From assembly GCF_014694315.1 (NCBI RefSeq), contig NZ_JAAOXD010000004.1:62001-126000 (forward strand): a stretch of 64,000 bases of DNA. Reading direction: 5' to 3'. Below are positions 35,798 to 44,497 of this stretch, in pieces. The notes beneath the pieces are model-generated. The model had not been told where the DNA came from and did no database searches. It saw nothing but the letters and a program-made list of their open reading frames with translations. This DNA comes from Arthrobacter ipis (lineage in GTDB: Bacteria > Actinomycetota > Actinomycetes > Actinomycetales > Micrococcaceae). A program made the position numbers and the translations under genes. The stretch's first letter is position 1. Each line of letters begins with the position of its first letter.

Positions 35798-35854
35798 CCA
35801 GCGCCGTCAAGTAGCCCCGCACCCCTTATCCCGACTTTTCAGAGGAACACTTTG

Positions 35855-36934
35855 ATGACCACATCAACCGCACCGTCCCCGGCCTCCGGCCAGCGTGAAC
35901 AGCAAACACAGCCCGACCTGCCCGCCACCATGCGCGCCGCCGTCCTGAAAAGCCAGGGTGACATGGCCCTGAAGACGCTGCCCGTCCCGGACCTCGAGCC
36001 CGACCAGGTCCTGGTGCAGGTGGCCGCCGTCGGCGTCTGCGGCAGCGACGTCCACTACTTCGAGCACGGCCGCATCGGCGACTACGTGGTGGACCACCCG
36101 CTGATCCTCGGCCACGAACTCTCCGGCCGGATCGCCGCCGTCGGAAGCGCCGTTGACCCTGCCCGTCTGGGACAGCGCGTCGCCGTCGAACCCCAGCGCC
36201 CCTGCCGTAAGTGCAAGCAGTGCAAAGCAGGCCGTTACAACCTCTGCCCCGACATCGAGTTCTACGCGACGCCGCCGATCGACGGCGCCTTCGCCGAATA
36301 CGTGACCATCCAGAGCGACTTCGCCTACGACATCCCGGACAGCGTCAGCGACGAAGCCGCCGCCCTCATCGAACCGCTCAGCGTGGGGCTTTGGGCCTGC
36401 GAACGCGCCGGAATCCGCCCCGGCAGCCGGGTGCTGATTGCCGGCGCCGGGCCCATCGGCATCATCGCCGCCCAGGCTGCCCGCGCCTTCGGCGCCACCG
36501 AAATCTACATCAGCGACATCGCCGAGGACCGGCTGGCCTTCGCCCTGGAGCACGGCGCAACCCATGCGACCAACGCGAACACAGACAGCGTGGAAGGGCT
36601 CGACGTCGACGCCTTCATTGACGCTTCCGGCGCGCCTCAGGCGGTCCGTTCCGGAATCAGGGCCGTAGGCCCAGCCGGCCGGGTGATCCTGGTCGGTCTT
36701 GGGGCGGACGACGTCGAACTCCCCGTCTCGTTCATCCAGAACCGGGAGATCTGGCTCTCCGGAGTCTTCCGCTACACCAACACCTGGCCGCTGGCGATCC
36801 AGCTCATCGCCGACGGAAAGGTGGACCTGGACATCCTGGTCACCGGCAGGTTCGCCCTCGCCGAATCAGAGGAAGCACTCAAGGCCGGCAAACAGCCCGG
36901 CCAGCTCAAGGCCGTCGTCTACCCGGGCCGCTGA
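35855..36934 (+). CDS. Zinc-dependent polyol dehydrogenase (sorbitol/xylitol dehydrogenase family)
   Basis: The 359-residue MDR-superfamily enzyme oxidises a secondary alcohol of a polyol with NAD. The catalytic zinc ligand Cys62 (GVCGSDVHYFEHG), GHELSG, the structural-zinc cysteines (CRKCKQCKAGRYNLC) and the Rossmann GAGPIG are intact. ATG 35855 has GAGGA eight bases upstream. It follows the ABC genes by 57 bp. Xylitol to D-xylulose or sorbitol to fructose are the family reactions; with xylB next door, xylitol fits best, as inference. Confidence 0.88.
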   Translation: MTTSTAPSPASGQREQQTQPDLPATMRAAVLKSQGDMALKTLPVPDLEPDQVLVQVAAVGVCGSDVHYFEHGRIGDYVVDHPLILGHELSGRIAAVGSAVDPARLGQRVAVEPQRPCRKCKQCKAGRYNLCPDIEFYATPPIDGAFAEYVTIQSDFAYDIPDSVSDEAAALIEPLSVGLWACERAGIRPGSRVLIAGAGPIGIIAAQAARAFGATEIYISDIAEDRLAFALEHGATHATNANTDSVEGLDVDAFIDASGAPQAVRSGIRAVGPAGRVILVGLGADDVELPVSFIQNREIWLSGVFRYTNTWPLAIQLIADGKVDLDILVTGRFALAESEEALKAGKQPGQLKAVVYPGR

Positions 36935-36959
36935 CAGCCAGCCCGGAAAGGAAAAGCAC

Positions 36960-38432
36960 ATGGAACAGCTCAGCAACGCGACACTGACGGCCCTCCCGGA
37001 TACCTTGCGCACGCCGTCCTACGACCGCTCGGCTTTGACGGCGGGGATCGTCCACTTCGGCGTCGGCGGCTTCCACCGCGCGCACCAGGCCATGTACCTG
37101 GACCAGCTGATGAACGCCGGCCTCGCCCACGACTGGGCCATCTGCGGAGTGGGCGTCCTGCCCGGCGATGCCCGCATGAAGCAGGTCATGGACAAGCAGG
37201 ACTGCCTGTACACGCTTGTTGTGAAGAATCCCGACGGCACCCGGGAAGGACGGGTCATCGGCTCGATCATCGAGTATCTCTTCGCCCCCGACGACCCGGA
37301 AGCCGTGATCGAAAAAATGGCGTCCGACGCCGTCCGGATCGTTTCGTTGACCGTGACGGAGGGCGGGTACAACTTCCACCACGTCACGGGCAAGTTCGAC
37401 GCCGGGAATCCCGGCGTGGTCCACGACCTCCGGCCGAGTGCCGCGCCGCGCACAACTTTCGGTCTGGTCACCGAAGCCCTGCGCCGCCGTCGTGAACGGG
37501 GACTGGCGCCGTTCACGGTGATGTCCTGCGACAACATCCAGGGTAACGGCGATGTGGCGCGTGAGATGTTCACCGCTTTTGCTTCGCTCAAGGACGCAGC
37601 TCTGGGTGCCTGGGTCACGGAGAACGTGCCCTTTCCCAACAGCATGGTGGACCGGATCACCCCCGTCACCACCGACGAGGACCGCCAAGCCATTGGCGGG
37701 GAGTTCGGTGTGGAGGACGGCTGGCCCGTGGTCTGCGAACCCTTTGAACAGTGGGTGCTCGAGGACCACTTCAGCCTGGGGCGCCCGCCGTTTGAAAAGG
37801 CCGGCGTGCAGTTGGTGGAGGATGTGGAGCCTTACGAGCTGATGAAGCTGCGGCTGCTCAACGCGAGCCACCAGGGCATGTGCTACTTGGGCTACCTCGC
37901 CGGCTACCGCTACGCGCACGAGGTGGCGCAGGACCCGCTGTTCGCGCAGTTCCTGCTGGACTACATGGATAGGGAGGCAACGCCCACCCTGCAGCCCGTT
38001 CCCGGCATCGACCTTGACGCCTACAAGCGCACGCTGATCGAGCGCTTCTCCAACGAACACGTGCGCGACACCCTGGCCCGCCTGTGTGCCGAGAGCTCCG
38101 ACCGGATCCCGAAGTGGCTCCTGCCCGTGGTCCGCATCAACCTCGAGAACGGGGGAGAGATCAAGCGGTCGGCTGCCATCGTGGCGAGCTGGGCCCGCTA
38201 CGCCGAAGGCGTGGACGAGCAGGGCAACTCCATCGACGTGGTGGACCGGCTCAAGGACACGGTCATGGCCGCCGCCACACGCCAGCGGCAGGACCCGCTG
38301 TCCTTCATTTCAAACCGGGAAGTCTTTGGTGACCTCATTGATGACGAGCGCTTTGTCACCGCGTACTCAGAAGCCTTGGCCAGTCTGCATGACCGCGGCG
38401 CCACAGAAACTCTTCGACGGCTGGAAGCCTGA
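36960..38432 (+). CDS. Mannitol/arabinitol dehydrogenase (long-chain polyol dehydrogenase family)
   Basis: The 490-residue enzyme of the polyol-specific long-chain dehydrogenase family oxidises D-mannitol to fructose or D-arabinitol to xylulose. The N-terminal nucleotide motif GVGGFHRAHQAMYLD and the catalytic Lys-Asn-His set in KLRLLNASHQGM are present, and the length is normal. ATG 36960 follows GGAAAGGA. It ends the polyol operon, 25 bp after the zinc dehydrogenase. The same family member in the uronate locus is UxaB at 54818. Confidence 0.9.
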   Translation: MEQLSNATLTALPDTLRTPSYDRSALTAGIVHFGVGGFHRAHQAMYLDQLMNAGLAHDWAICGVGVLPGDARMKQVMDKQDCLYTLVVKNPDGTREGRVIGSIIEYLFAPDDPEAVIEKMASDAVRIVSLTVTEGGYNFHHVTGKFDAGNPGVVHDLRPSAAPRTTFGLVTEALRRRRERGLAPFTVMSCDNIQGNGDVAREMFTAFASLKDAALGAWVTENVPFPNSMVDRITPVTTDEDRQAIGGEFGVEDGWPVVCEPFEQWVLEDHFSLGRPPFEKAGVQLVEDVEPYELMKLRLLNASHQGMCYLGYLAGYRYAHEVAQDPLFAQFLLDYMDREATPTLQPVPGIDLDAYKRTLIERFSNEHVRDTLARLCAESSDRIPKWLLPVVRINLENGGEIKRSAAIVASWARYAEGVDEQGNSIDVVDRLKDTVMAAATRQRQDPLSFISNREVFGDLIDDERFVTAYSEALASLHDRGATETLRRLEA

Positions 38433-38460
38433 GGTCCCTGTCAGTACACCCATCCATTCC

Positions 38461-38523
38461 GAGTTTTTGTCCAGATGATGGCCGCTCCGAGGGCGTTAGC
38501 AGCCATTATCTGGACAAAAACTC
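38461..38523. repeat. 63-bp palindromic element, left border of the defence cassette
   Basis: GAGTTTTTGTCCAGATGATG and its inverted partner around CATTATCTGGACAAAAACTC give ~20-bp arms about 20 bases apart. A nearly identical copy in the same orientation is at 46043-46105; a distant relative is at 9495. The T-run on the left arm and A-run on the right arm are opposite to intrinsic terminators. The two good copies bracket MazEF and the whole Wadjet operon. Confidence 0.75.
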
Positions 38524-38581
38524 CTCTCGTAGTGCGCGGTGGACGCTCGCCGAGCCTGGTAGCGTCAGCGACAAACGGACG

Positions 38582-38595
38582 CGTTACATGTAACG
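38582..38595. promoter_or_regulatory. MazE-type autoregulatory palindrome CGTTACATGTAACG
   Basis: A perfect 14-bp palindrome ends seven bases before the antitoxin start. Type II toxin-antitoxin operons are usually repressed by their antitoxin at such a site. The position leaves little room for a standard ribosome site, so the transcript may be short-led or leaderless. Confidence 0.65.
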
Positions 38596-38602
38596 TTGAA
38601 TT

Positions 38603-38806
38603 ATGAGCGTTAGGGATCGGGTGGCAAGACACCGGCTTGCCATGCGCGAGCGCGGGTTCCGACAGATTCAAATGTGGGTGCCAGACACAAGGACCGAAAA
38701 GTTCAGGTACGAGGCTGAGCGCCAGGCGCTGGCGGTTGCCAACTCTGACCGTGCAGGCGACGACCAGGATTTCATCGAACAGATCTCGGAAGACTGGCCG
38801 GAGTGA
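38603..38806 (+). CDS. Antitoxin, MazE-like
   Basis: The 67-residue protein has a short basic N-terminus (VRDRVARHRLAMRERGFRQI), the motif QMWVPDTRTEKF common to this antitoxin group, and an acidic C-terminus (DFIEQISEDWPE) that would wrap the toxin. It overlaps the toxin start by 4 bp, the usual coupled layout. A perfect palindrome precedes it. Its job is to neutralise the MazF-like RNase and repress the operon. Confidence 0.82.
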   Translation: MSVRDRVARHRLAMRERGFRQIQMWVPDTRTEKFRYEAERQALAVANSDRAGDDQDFIEQISEDWPE

Positions 38807-39129
38807 ATCGCGGTGAGCTGTGGACGGTGTCCGGCGGGACATACGCGCAAAAGCCCACGCCCGCGCTCATCATTCAGGATGACCGCTTTGCAGCATCGGA
38901 GTCGGTCACCCTACTGCCACTGACGTCCCACCTCACGGACGCCCCATTGCTGAGACTGACGGTTGAACCGGGACAGCTCACCGGCTTGGAGCGCGTAAGC
39001 CAGATCATGGTGGACAAGCTCACAACAGTCCGCCGGTCCAACCTGGGGCAGCGGGTAGGCCGGATAGATTCCACGACGATGGTTGCAGTTGAACAATCGC
39101 TTGCTGTCTTTCTCGGGCTGGGGCGCTGA
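38803..39129 (+). CDS. MazF/PemK-family mRNA endonuclease toxin
   Basis: The 108-residue protein matches the PemK/MazF fold: N-terminal RGELWTVSGG (usual RGDI/VW) with the catalytic Arg region, KPTPALIIQDD, LLPLTSH, and the SQIMVDKLTTV strand followed by GRID. Toxins of this family cleave single-stranded mRNA at short motifs. Start ATG overlaps the antitoxin stop (ATGA-like overlap). Placed next to Wadjet inside the same repeat-bordered segment, it may stabilise the cassette or add abortive defence; that is inference. Confidence 0.87.
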   Translation: MNRGELWTVSGGTYAQKPTPALIIQDDRFAASESVTLLPLTSHLTDAPLLRLTVEPGQLTGLERVSQIMVDKLTTVRRSNLGQRVGRIDSTTMVAVEQSLAVFLGLGR

Positions 39130-39143
39130 CTAGCCTAATTTCC

Positions 39144-39170
39144 GGGTTTCGACAGGCTCAACCACCGGGG
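39144..39170. repeat. GGTTTCGACAGGCTCAACCA intergenic repeat
   Basis: One copy of a short repeat also present twice at 47047-47101. It overlaps the end of jetD, whose last residues (RPGG) and stop are encoded within it. I recall such sequences as abundant in Micrococcaceae and related genomes; they act as REP-like elements of unknown role. Confidence 0.65.
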
Positions 39171-40477
39171 CGGAGCCGTTCGAGGGCCCAGTCCCAATTG
39201 ACGAGCTCCTGTTCGAGACGGACGGATGGGCCGTACTTGTCGTTGCCCAGTGCATCGTAAAGCGCCGACTCTTCCGCGGGCAGCCCCGTCAGCGTAGCGC
39301 GCGACGGTGATGGCTCCGTTCCCCAGGCGTGGCGGTGGGCGAGTAGCGTTTCCTCATCCATCAGGACGCTCTCCACATGCGGGTGTACGGCCCGGAGTTG
39401 GTCAAGGATCCGGAAGCCATGGGTGTCGATGTCGCCCCAGTACAGGATCTCGCAATCGCGGAGCCAGGCCGCGTCGCGCAGCGAAGAAAAGCCGTAGCCG
39501 GCCCCATAGAGGGCCAGCGTTCCGGGCCGGTCCGGAAGCGCAAGGAAATTGACCTGGTTCTCCGTCGCAATCACTGTGTGCACCGGCAGCTGTAGGGTGC
39601 TGAACGCCTCAGCGGTCACGGTGATGTCCCGGGCGTTGCCAAGGGCAGGAATTTCAGGGTCGAGGATTCGGAACCGGACGAGCTCGGGCGGATGCAGGAA
39701 CCCGTGCCGGCGGGCAAACCGTGCCGCCGGAGTACGGCCGGCGCCGTCGTCCAGGGCAACGTCCGGCTCTGCCGTTTCCAGAGGAGCATCCACGGAACCG
39801 TCGGCGTCGGCCTCCGCCTCATCAACGACGTCGGCACGCTGATCGACAGCGGCCAGCAGCTGGTCAATGACCTGCCGATGCCGCTCGATGAACTTCGTGT
39901 GCACGCCGGGCAGTCCCAGCTGCCGGACGTAGATTCCAGGCAGCGGATTGTCCCGGAGCCACAGCGCAACCCGTGCTGCCGTAAGGGCGTCAGGACCCAG
40001 CTCGAGTAGCTTCAGCGGGCGCCGTGCAGCCCAGTCGGGCAGCAATGGATCCAAACCAGCAAGCGCGGCCGCGAGCTCGCGGAACCGCGCTGCCTCCCGG
40101 GACTTCCCGACGAACCCGATCTCGTCCTCCACAGTGGCGAACACCGCAGCGGCCGGAATCCGGTTGGAACCCACGGTGCGGCGCCCCACCTCCGCCGTTT
40201 CCAGCTCGTACGGGCCAGCCCCGCCGAACAGCTCAGCCGCCCACCGCTGGGCCGCAGCATAATCGGTCAACAGGGCTGCCGCCGTCGGACGTTTCAGTGA
40301 GCGGCGGCGCGGATACGCGCCCGACGGCTCCAGCAGCTCCCGCAGCAGCGCCCCGCTGGTCCACGCCTTCAGCGACTGCGCCCGCAGCCCTGCCACAGTG
40401 GTCCAGGCCTCAGCGCGGAGGTCCCTTCCCAAACCTCGCAAGCTGGGTTCGGGGCCCTCGGGACGCCGCTTAGGCAC
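39158..40477 (-). CDS. jetD: Wadjet subunit JetD (DUF3322/DUF2220, TOPRIM nuclease)
   Basis: The 439-residue nuclease subunit of the Wadjet anti-plasmid system cleaves small circular DNA after loop extrusion by JetABC. The N-terminal DUF3322 region is followed by a TOPRIM domain with Glu306 (ATENQVNF) and Asp349/Asp351 (YWGDIDTHGF), the metal ligands. GTG 40477 overlaps the end of jetC by 8 bp. Partial copies of the same gene lie at 29771 and 47104. The converging neighbour is mazF. Confidence 0.93.
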   Translation of the reverse strand: MPKRRPEGPEPSLRGLGRDLRAEAWTTVAGLRAQSLKAWTSGALLRELLEPSGAYPRRRSLKRPTAAALLTDYAAAQRWAAELFGGAGPYELETAEVGRRTVGSNRIPAAAVFATVEDEIGFVGKSREAARFRELAAALAGLDPLLPDWAARRPLKLLELGPDALTAARVALWLRDNPLPGIYVRQLGLPGVHTKFIERHRQVIDQLLAAVDQRADVVDEAEADADGSVDAPLETAEPDVALDDGAGRTPAARFARRHGFLHPPELVRFRILDPEIPALGNARDITVTAEAFSTLQLPVHTVIATENQVNFLALPDRPGTLALYGAGYGFSSLRDAAWLRDCEILYWGDIDTHGFRILDQLRAVHPHVESVLMDEETLLAHRHAWGTEPSPSRATLTGLPAEESALYDALGNDKYGPSVRLEQELVNWDWALERLRPGG

Positions 40478-43400
40478 GCCGGTCCCGTTCGTCGCGGTAT
40501 TCCTGGATGGTCATGTTTCGCAGCTGCGAGTCGTCGCCGTTGGTATTCGCCACGAACCCGACGTGCGAGACGAAGGGCTCGATCACGTGGATCTTCTGCA
40601 GCGGCGTGACGATCAGCAGCTGCAGCTTCATCCGCTGGAACAGCTGCAGACCGTAGCGCGCGGACTCGTCCGACCCGCGGCCGAACGCCTCGTCGATCAC
40701 CACGAACCGGAAACTCCGGCCGCTGTTCTTGTTTTTGGAAGCCGTGTTTCCCGACCCCAGCCCGAACTGGAACGCCAGCGCCGCCGCGAGGATGGTGTAC
40801 GCCAGCTTCTCCTTCTGCCCGCCGGACTTGCCGCCCGAGTCCGTGAAGTGCTCGAACTCCTCGCCGGTCTCGGTCCACTTCTCCGACGCCGAGAACGTGA
40901 ACCAGTTCCGCACGTCCGTGACCTTGGCCGTCCACCGCTCATCCAGCGTGGTCAGGCCCTCGCGGCCGCGGAAGCGCTCGATCAGCCGCTCCACCTGCAG
41001 GTACTTCTGCTCCGAGTACTGGTCCTGGTCGCCGATGGTTCCCTCCGAGCAGGCCCGCAGGTCGACGCCGAACTCCCGCACGTCCTGGTCCGACGTGTTC
41101 TGGTGCTCCAGCTGGATGTGCCGGCCCGGGTTGTATTCGATCCCGGCCAGCGACTGGTTGATCTCGCCGATCCGGTTGACGATGTCCTGCCGCCGGCTGT
41201 CCAGGAACGCGTTGAACGCCACCACCTCGTGGATGGTGTTCTGGTTCAGCGACTCCTTGAAGTGCGCCTCGAACCGCGGCAGATCGTTGCTGACCAGCTG
41301 CTCCAGCAGCCGGTTGTAGTCCGCGGCGGCCTCGAGCGCGGCGTCGATGTCCGTGGTCTCGTTCGGGTACTTGTTGCGGAAGTCCGCCATCAGCCGGACG
41401 GTGCTCTCCGCCGCCCGGGCGATGCGCTTGGACAGCGCATCAATCATGTCCGTCAGCCCCGCGCGGACGGTGCTTTCCGCCGCGCCGGTGTTCTTGTACG
41501 TCAGCGTTTTGTCCCCGAGCGCCGCTTGGGTGAGATGTTCGACGGCGGCCAGCACCCCGCCGTCGTCCGTCAAGGGTGTCTCGGCGAGAATGCCGCGGCA
41601 TTCCTCAATCGCCTCCGCGATGTCCCTCGCGTCCTTCTCGTTGGCGCCCAGCCGCTCACGCAGCTTGCCGGCCCGTTCCTCCAGCCGCTCCAGCTCGTTC
41701 GTGACGGCGGATTCCTTGACCGTCAGCTGCTTCAGCAGGTCACTGGCCGTCTCAAGCTCGAGCTTCTCCGCCTTGAGCTCCTCGATCCGCCGGGCCGTGA
41801 ACTGCCAGCTGATCTCGCCGAAGTCAACCACCGAGCGGACGGTGCCGAGTTGCTGGTTCTGCCGGCCCAGCGCGCCGAGGCTCTCGTTCACCTTGGCCAG
41901 TTGGGCCTCCGTGACCGTCAGCTGGCCCCTGACCTCGTCCTGCTCGGCGAGGAAACGGCTGATCTTGTCGTGGTTGTCCCAGCCGAGCACATAGTTGCGC
42001 CGGTCCGTGAGCTCCCGCCGGTCGTCCTTCTCGTGCCGGCCGCGGCCGCCCTTGAGCTGCCCGTTGACGGTCAGCGCCTTGGGGTAGCGGCGGAAATCCT
42101 CGAGGGTGTCGCAGCAGACATGGTCGAACCGGGTGGTGAGCTCGTCCAACAGGAAGTTGCGGAAGGGCGTGTTCGGCTTGATGGCGATCTTCGCGGCCAG
42201 CGTGCCCGGCTCGGCCGTCCTGGCCGCCGGGGATTCGCCGATCCTCAGGTAAACCAGCCGGCCGCGCAAGTTGTTGGCATCCACCCAGCTGCTCACCGCG
42301 GGGTAGTGCTCGGCCGGTACCAGCAGGGACAGCGCGAAGCCGTGCAGTGTCCGTTCCGCAGCACCCTCCCACGCGCCCTCGCCGTCACGTACGCGCAGCA
42401 GTTCGCCGGCGTACGGCAGCGCCGCTTCCGCGATGCCCGTTCCGTCGCACAACCGACGGCGGAGCTCCAGCTGGGGGAGCGGCAGCAGGTTGGGTCGGGA
42501 CTGCAGGCTGCGCAGTTCGGCGCCGATGTCCGACGCCCGGCCGGTCAGGACGGTATGCGTCATGGTTAGCTCGGTGCGTCGGTCCTGCAGCTCATCGGAG
42601 CTCTTGCCGAGTGCTGCCTCCACCTCGGCCAGCCGGGCGCGGTTGCCGTCAAAGAGTACTTTGTCCTCGGGCGGCCGGAGCCCCAGGTCCTTCGCTGCCG
42701 CGGCGTACGTGTCGAAGCGCTGCCGCTGGGTCCGTGATTCCACGGCGAGCCGGGCCATGTCGGCGTCGATCGCCGCCAGCCGGCCGCCGCCGTTGGTGCG
42801 GATGTCCTCCTGCACGGCGGACAGCTCGTGCCGCTTCTCCGTGATGTCGGTGCGGAGCTTGGTGCTGTCCTCCTGCAGACGCTCGCCGGTGCGTTCCAGC
42901 TCCTGCTGATGCTCCAGGCTCAGCTGCAGCTTCCGGTCGGTGAACCACGGGTGAAGCTGGTCGCGCTGCTTTTTGGCCAGGTTGTACTCGCCATCCAGCT
43001 TCGCGTGCTGGGCGGCGCCCTCCGTGATGGGGGTCAGCAGGGCGATCTGGTCCTTGGCCCGCAGCACGGCGTCGTGGGCCTTCTTCAGGTCATCGAAGTG
43101 GTGGATGAGGTTGCCGATGCGCTCCCCGACGTTGTCCTCCTCCAGCATGTTGGTGCGCACGAAGGAGGTGATGTTCTCCACCTGCTTCATGGACACCGTG
43201 CGGTGGAACAGCTCCATGGCCTGGTTGCCGCTGATGCCGAACTGCCGCTTGAAGGCCGCGGCGTAGGGCTCGAAGGTGTCGTGCACGGCGGCGCCGGCAG
43301 CGCGCAGCTTCTTCTTCAGCTTCGCGGGGTCCTGGCCGAAGTTGGAGAAGTCCGCCGCGATGGACTGGTCAGCCTCGGCGAGCGAGTAGAAGCGGCTGGG

Positions 43401-43862
43401 CTGTCCCGCCTCCTGCGTGGCCCAGAGGGTGATGGCCAGCGTGACCGACTTGCCCAGCACGGCGTTGTGGAAGACGGCGAGCACCACGGTCAGGGCGCCG
43501 GTGCTTCGCAGCGCCACCGGCTTGGAGTACTCGCCGCCGGTGCTGCGCGTGCTCTTGTGGAACCCGCGCACGTACGACATCAGCGAGCGTTCCTTCTTCT
43601 GCGCGCCGGCCGCCTTGTTGTACTCAATTTTGTTGGCCGGCAGCAGCAGCGTGGTGATCGCGTCGACGACGGTCGATTTTCCCGACCCGATGTCCCCGGT
43701 GAGCAGGCTGTTGGCGCCGTCCAGCCGGAACGTCCGCACGCCCTGGTGGAACGTGCCCCAGTTGAGCAGCTCCAGACGGTGCAGCCGGAAGCCCGGGAGA
43801 GTCCCGCCGTCGTCCGTCTTTTCCTCCAGGCTGAACAGCGTGTCCTGCAGATCCGCGGTCAC
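40470..43862 (-). CDS. jetC: Wadjet subunit JetC (SMC/MukB-like ATPase)
   Basis: The 1130-residue SMC-like ATPase is the motor of the Wadjet condensin complex. Walker A (TGDIGSGKST, Lys62) is N-terminal. A long coiled-coil region (about residues 280-450 and 680-980) with a hinge-like globular centre follows, then the ABC signature SGGQKEKLAYTI and Walker B VVIDEAFGRG (Asp1057-Glu1058). I start at GTG 43862, which overlaps the jetB stop (GTGA) as in coupled operons; the longer frame to 43946 runs inside jetB. Confidence 0.94.
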   Translation of the reverse strand: MTADLQDTLFSLEEKTDDGGTLPGFRLHRLELLNWGTFHQGVRTFRLDGANSLLTGDIGSGKSTVVDAITTLLLPANKIEYNKAAGAQKKERSLMSYVRGFHKSTRSTGGEYSKPVALRSTGALTVVLAVFHNAVLGKSVTLAITLWATQEAGQPSRFYSLAEADQSIAADFSNFGQDPAKLKKKLRAAGAAVHDTFEPYAAAFKRQFGISGNQAMELFHRTVSMKQVENITSFVRTNMLEEDNVGERIGNLIHHFDDLKKAHDAVLRAKDQIALLTPITEGAAQHAKLDGEYNLAKKQRDQLHPWFTDRKLQLSLEHQQELERTGERLQEDSTKLRTDITEKRHELSAVQEDIRTNGGGRLAAIDADMARLAVESRTQRQRFDTYAAAAKDLGLRPPEDKVLFDGNRARLAEVEAALGKSSDELQDRRTELTMTHTVLTGRASDIGAELRSLQSRPNLLPLPQLELRRRLCDGTGIAEAALPYAGELLRVRDGEGAWEGAAERTLHGFALSLLVPAEHYPAVSSWVDANNLRGRLVYLRIGESPAARTAEPGTLAAKIAIKPNTPFRNFLLDELTTRFDHVCCDTLEDFRRYPKALTVNGQLKGGRGRHEKDDRRELTDRRNYVLGWDNHDKISRFLAEQDEVRGQLTVTEAQLAKVNESLGALGRQNQQLGTVRSVVDFGEISWQFTARRIEELKAEKLELETASDLLKQLTVKESAVTNELERLEERAGKLRERLGANEKDARDIAEAIEECRGILAETPLTDDGGVLAAVEHLTQAALGDKTLTYKNTGAAESTVRAGLTDMIDALSKRIARAAESTVRLMADFRNKYPNETTDIDAALEAAADYNRLLEQLVSNDLPRFEAHFKESLNQNTIHEVVAFNAFLDSRRQDIVNRIGEINQSLAGIEYNPGRHIQLEHQNTSDQDVREFGVDLRACSEGTIGDQDQYSEQKYLQVERLIERFRGREGLTTLDERWTAKVTDVRNWFTFSASEKWTETGEEFEHFTDSGGKSGGQKEKLAYTILAAALAFQFGLGSGNTASKNKNSGRSFRFVVIDEAFGRGSDESARYGLQLFQRMKLQLLIVTPLQKIHVIEPFVSHVGFVANTNGDDSQLRNMTIQEYRDERDRRA

Positions 43863-44497
43863 TTGCCGTCCTCCTCTTTGGTGGGCCCAGCCCCGGCGAG
43901 GGTCGCGCGGTAGTCCGCCAGCCGCGCGTCGAACTCCTCGAGCCACTGGGCGTCCACGAACGCTTTCAGGATGCGCGCCACCTCGTACGTGCCGGGCTGG
44001 CCGCGGAGTCTGCGCAGGAAGCCGAGGTCCACCACCTTTTTGATGTCGGTGGCGAGCCGGTCCATGATCCGGGCCTCGTTGCTGGATTCGGGCAGGAAGA
44101 CGGCCACCATGTCCGCGATGTCCTGCTCGGTCATGATGAGCCGGAGCTCGCTGCTGTTGGTGTCGAACTCCAGCATCCGGCCGCGCAAAAGGGCCAGTAG
44201 CAGACTGACGTGGAAGGTGAGCTGGCGCCGCGGGATCAGCCGGGGGAGCGTGCCGTCCGCGTCCTCGCGCGACTTCAGGAACGCGTACCCCTCGGATTCG
44301 TCCAGGATCAGGTCCAGGCCCAGCACAGAGACGTAGTCACGGACCTGGGAGGTCAGGCCCAGCAGCGACTGCCAGAGCTTCTCGTCCCCCTCGGCGTACA
44401 GCACGCCTTTGAAGAGCCGGGTGACGACGCCGGGAAGTTCCTCGGGCGTGCGGCTTTCCGTTTCCGCTGTGCTGGGGAAATTCGCTGCCGGATTCAT
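43859..44497 (-). CDS. jetB: Wadjet subunit JetB (DUF4194, MukE-like)
   Basis: The 212-residue DUF4194 protein is the MukE-like winged-helix adaptor of the Wadjet complex. It has helical winged segments (RRQLTFHVSLLLALLRGRML, TEQDIADMVAVFLPESSNEA, KKVVDLGFLRRL) and the ILDESEGYAFL strand seen in the family. It overlaps jetA by 4 bp at its start (44494-44497) and jetC by 4 bp at its end. Length is normal. Confidence 0.92.
   Translation of the reverse strand: MNPAANFPSTAETESRTPEELPGVVTRLFKGVLYAEGDEKLWQSLLGLTSQVRDYVSVLGLDLILDESEGYAFLKSREDADGTLPRLIPRRQLTFHVSLLLALLRGRMLEFDTNSSELRLIMTEQDIADMVAVFLPESSNEARIMDRLATDIKKVVDLGFLRRLRGQPGTYEVARILKAFVDAQWLEEFDARLADYRATLAGAGPTKEEDGK

Noticed and set aside
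38461..38523. Intrinsic terminator after the polyol operon
   Set aside because: The T-run precedes the stem and the A-run follows it on both strands, opposite to a working terminator; treated as a repeat.
40398..42569. 723-residue open frame antisense to jetC
   Set aside because: Long antisense frames are expected opposite GC-rich genes. Its composition is that of a shadow and the opposite strand has Walker motifs, coupling and family similarity.
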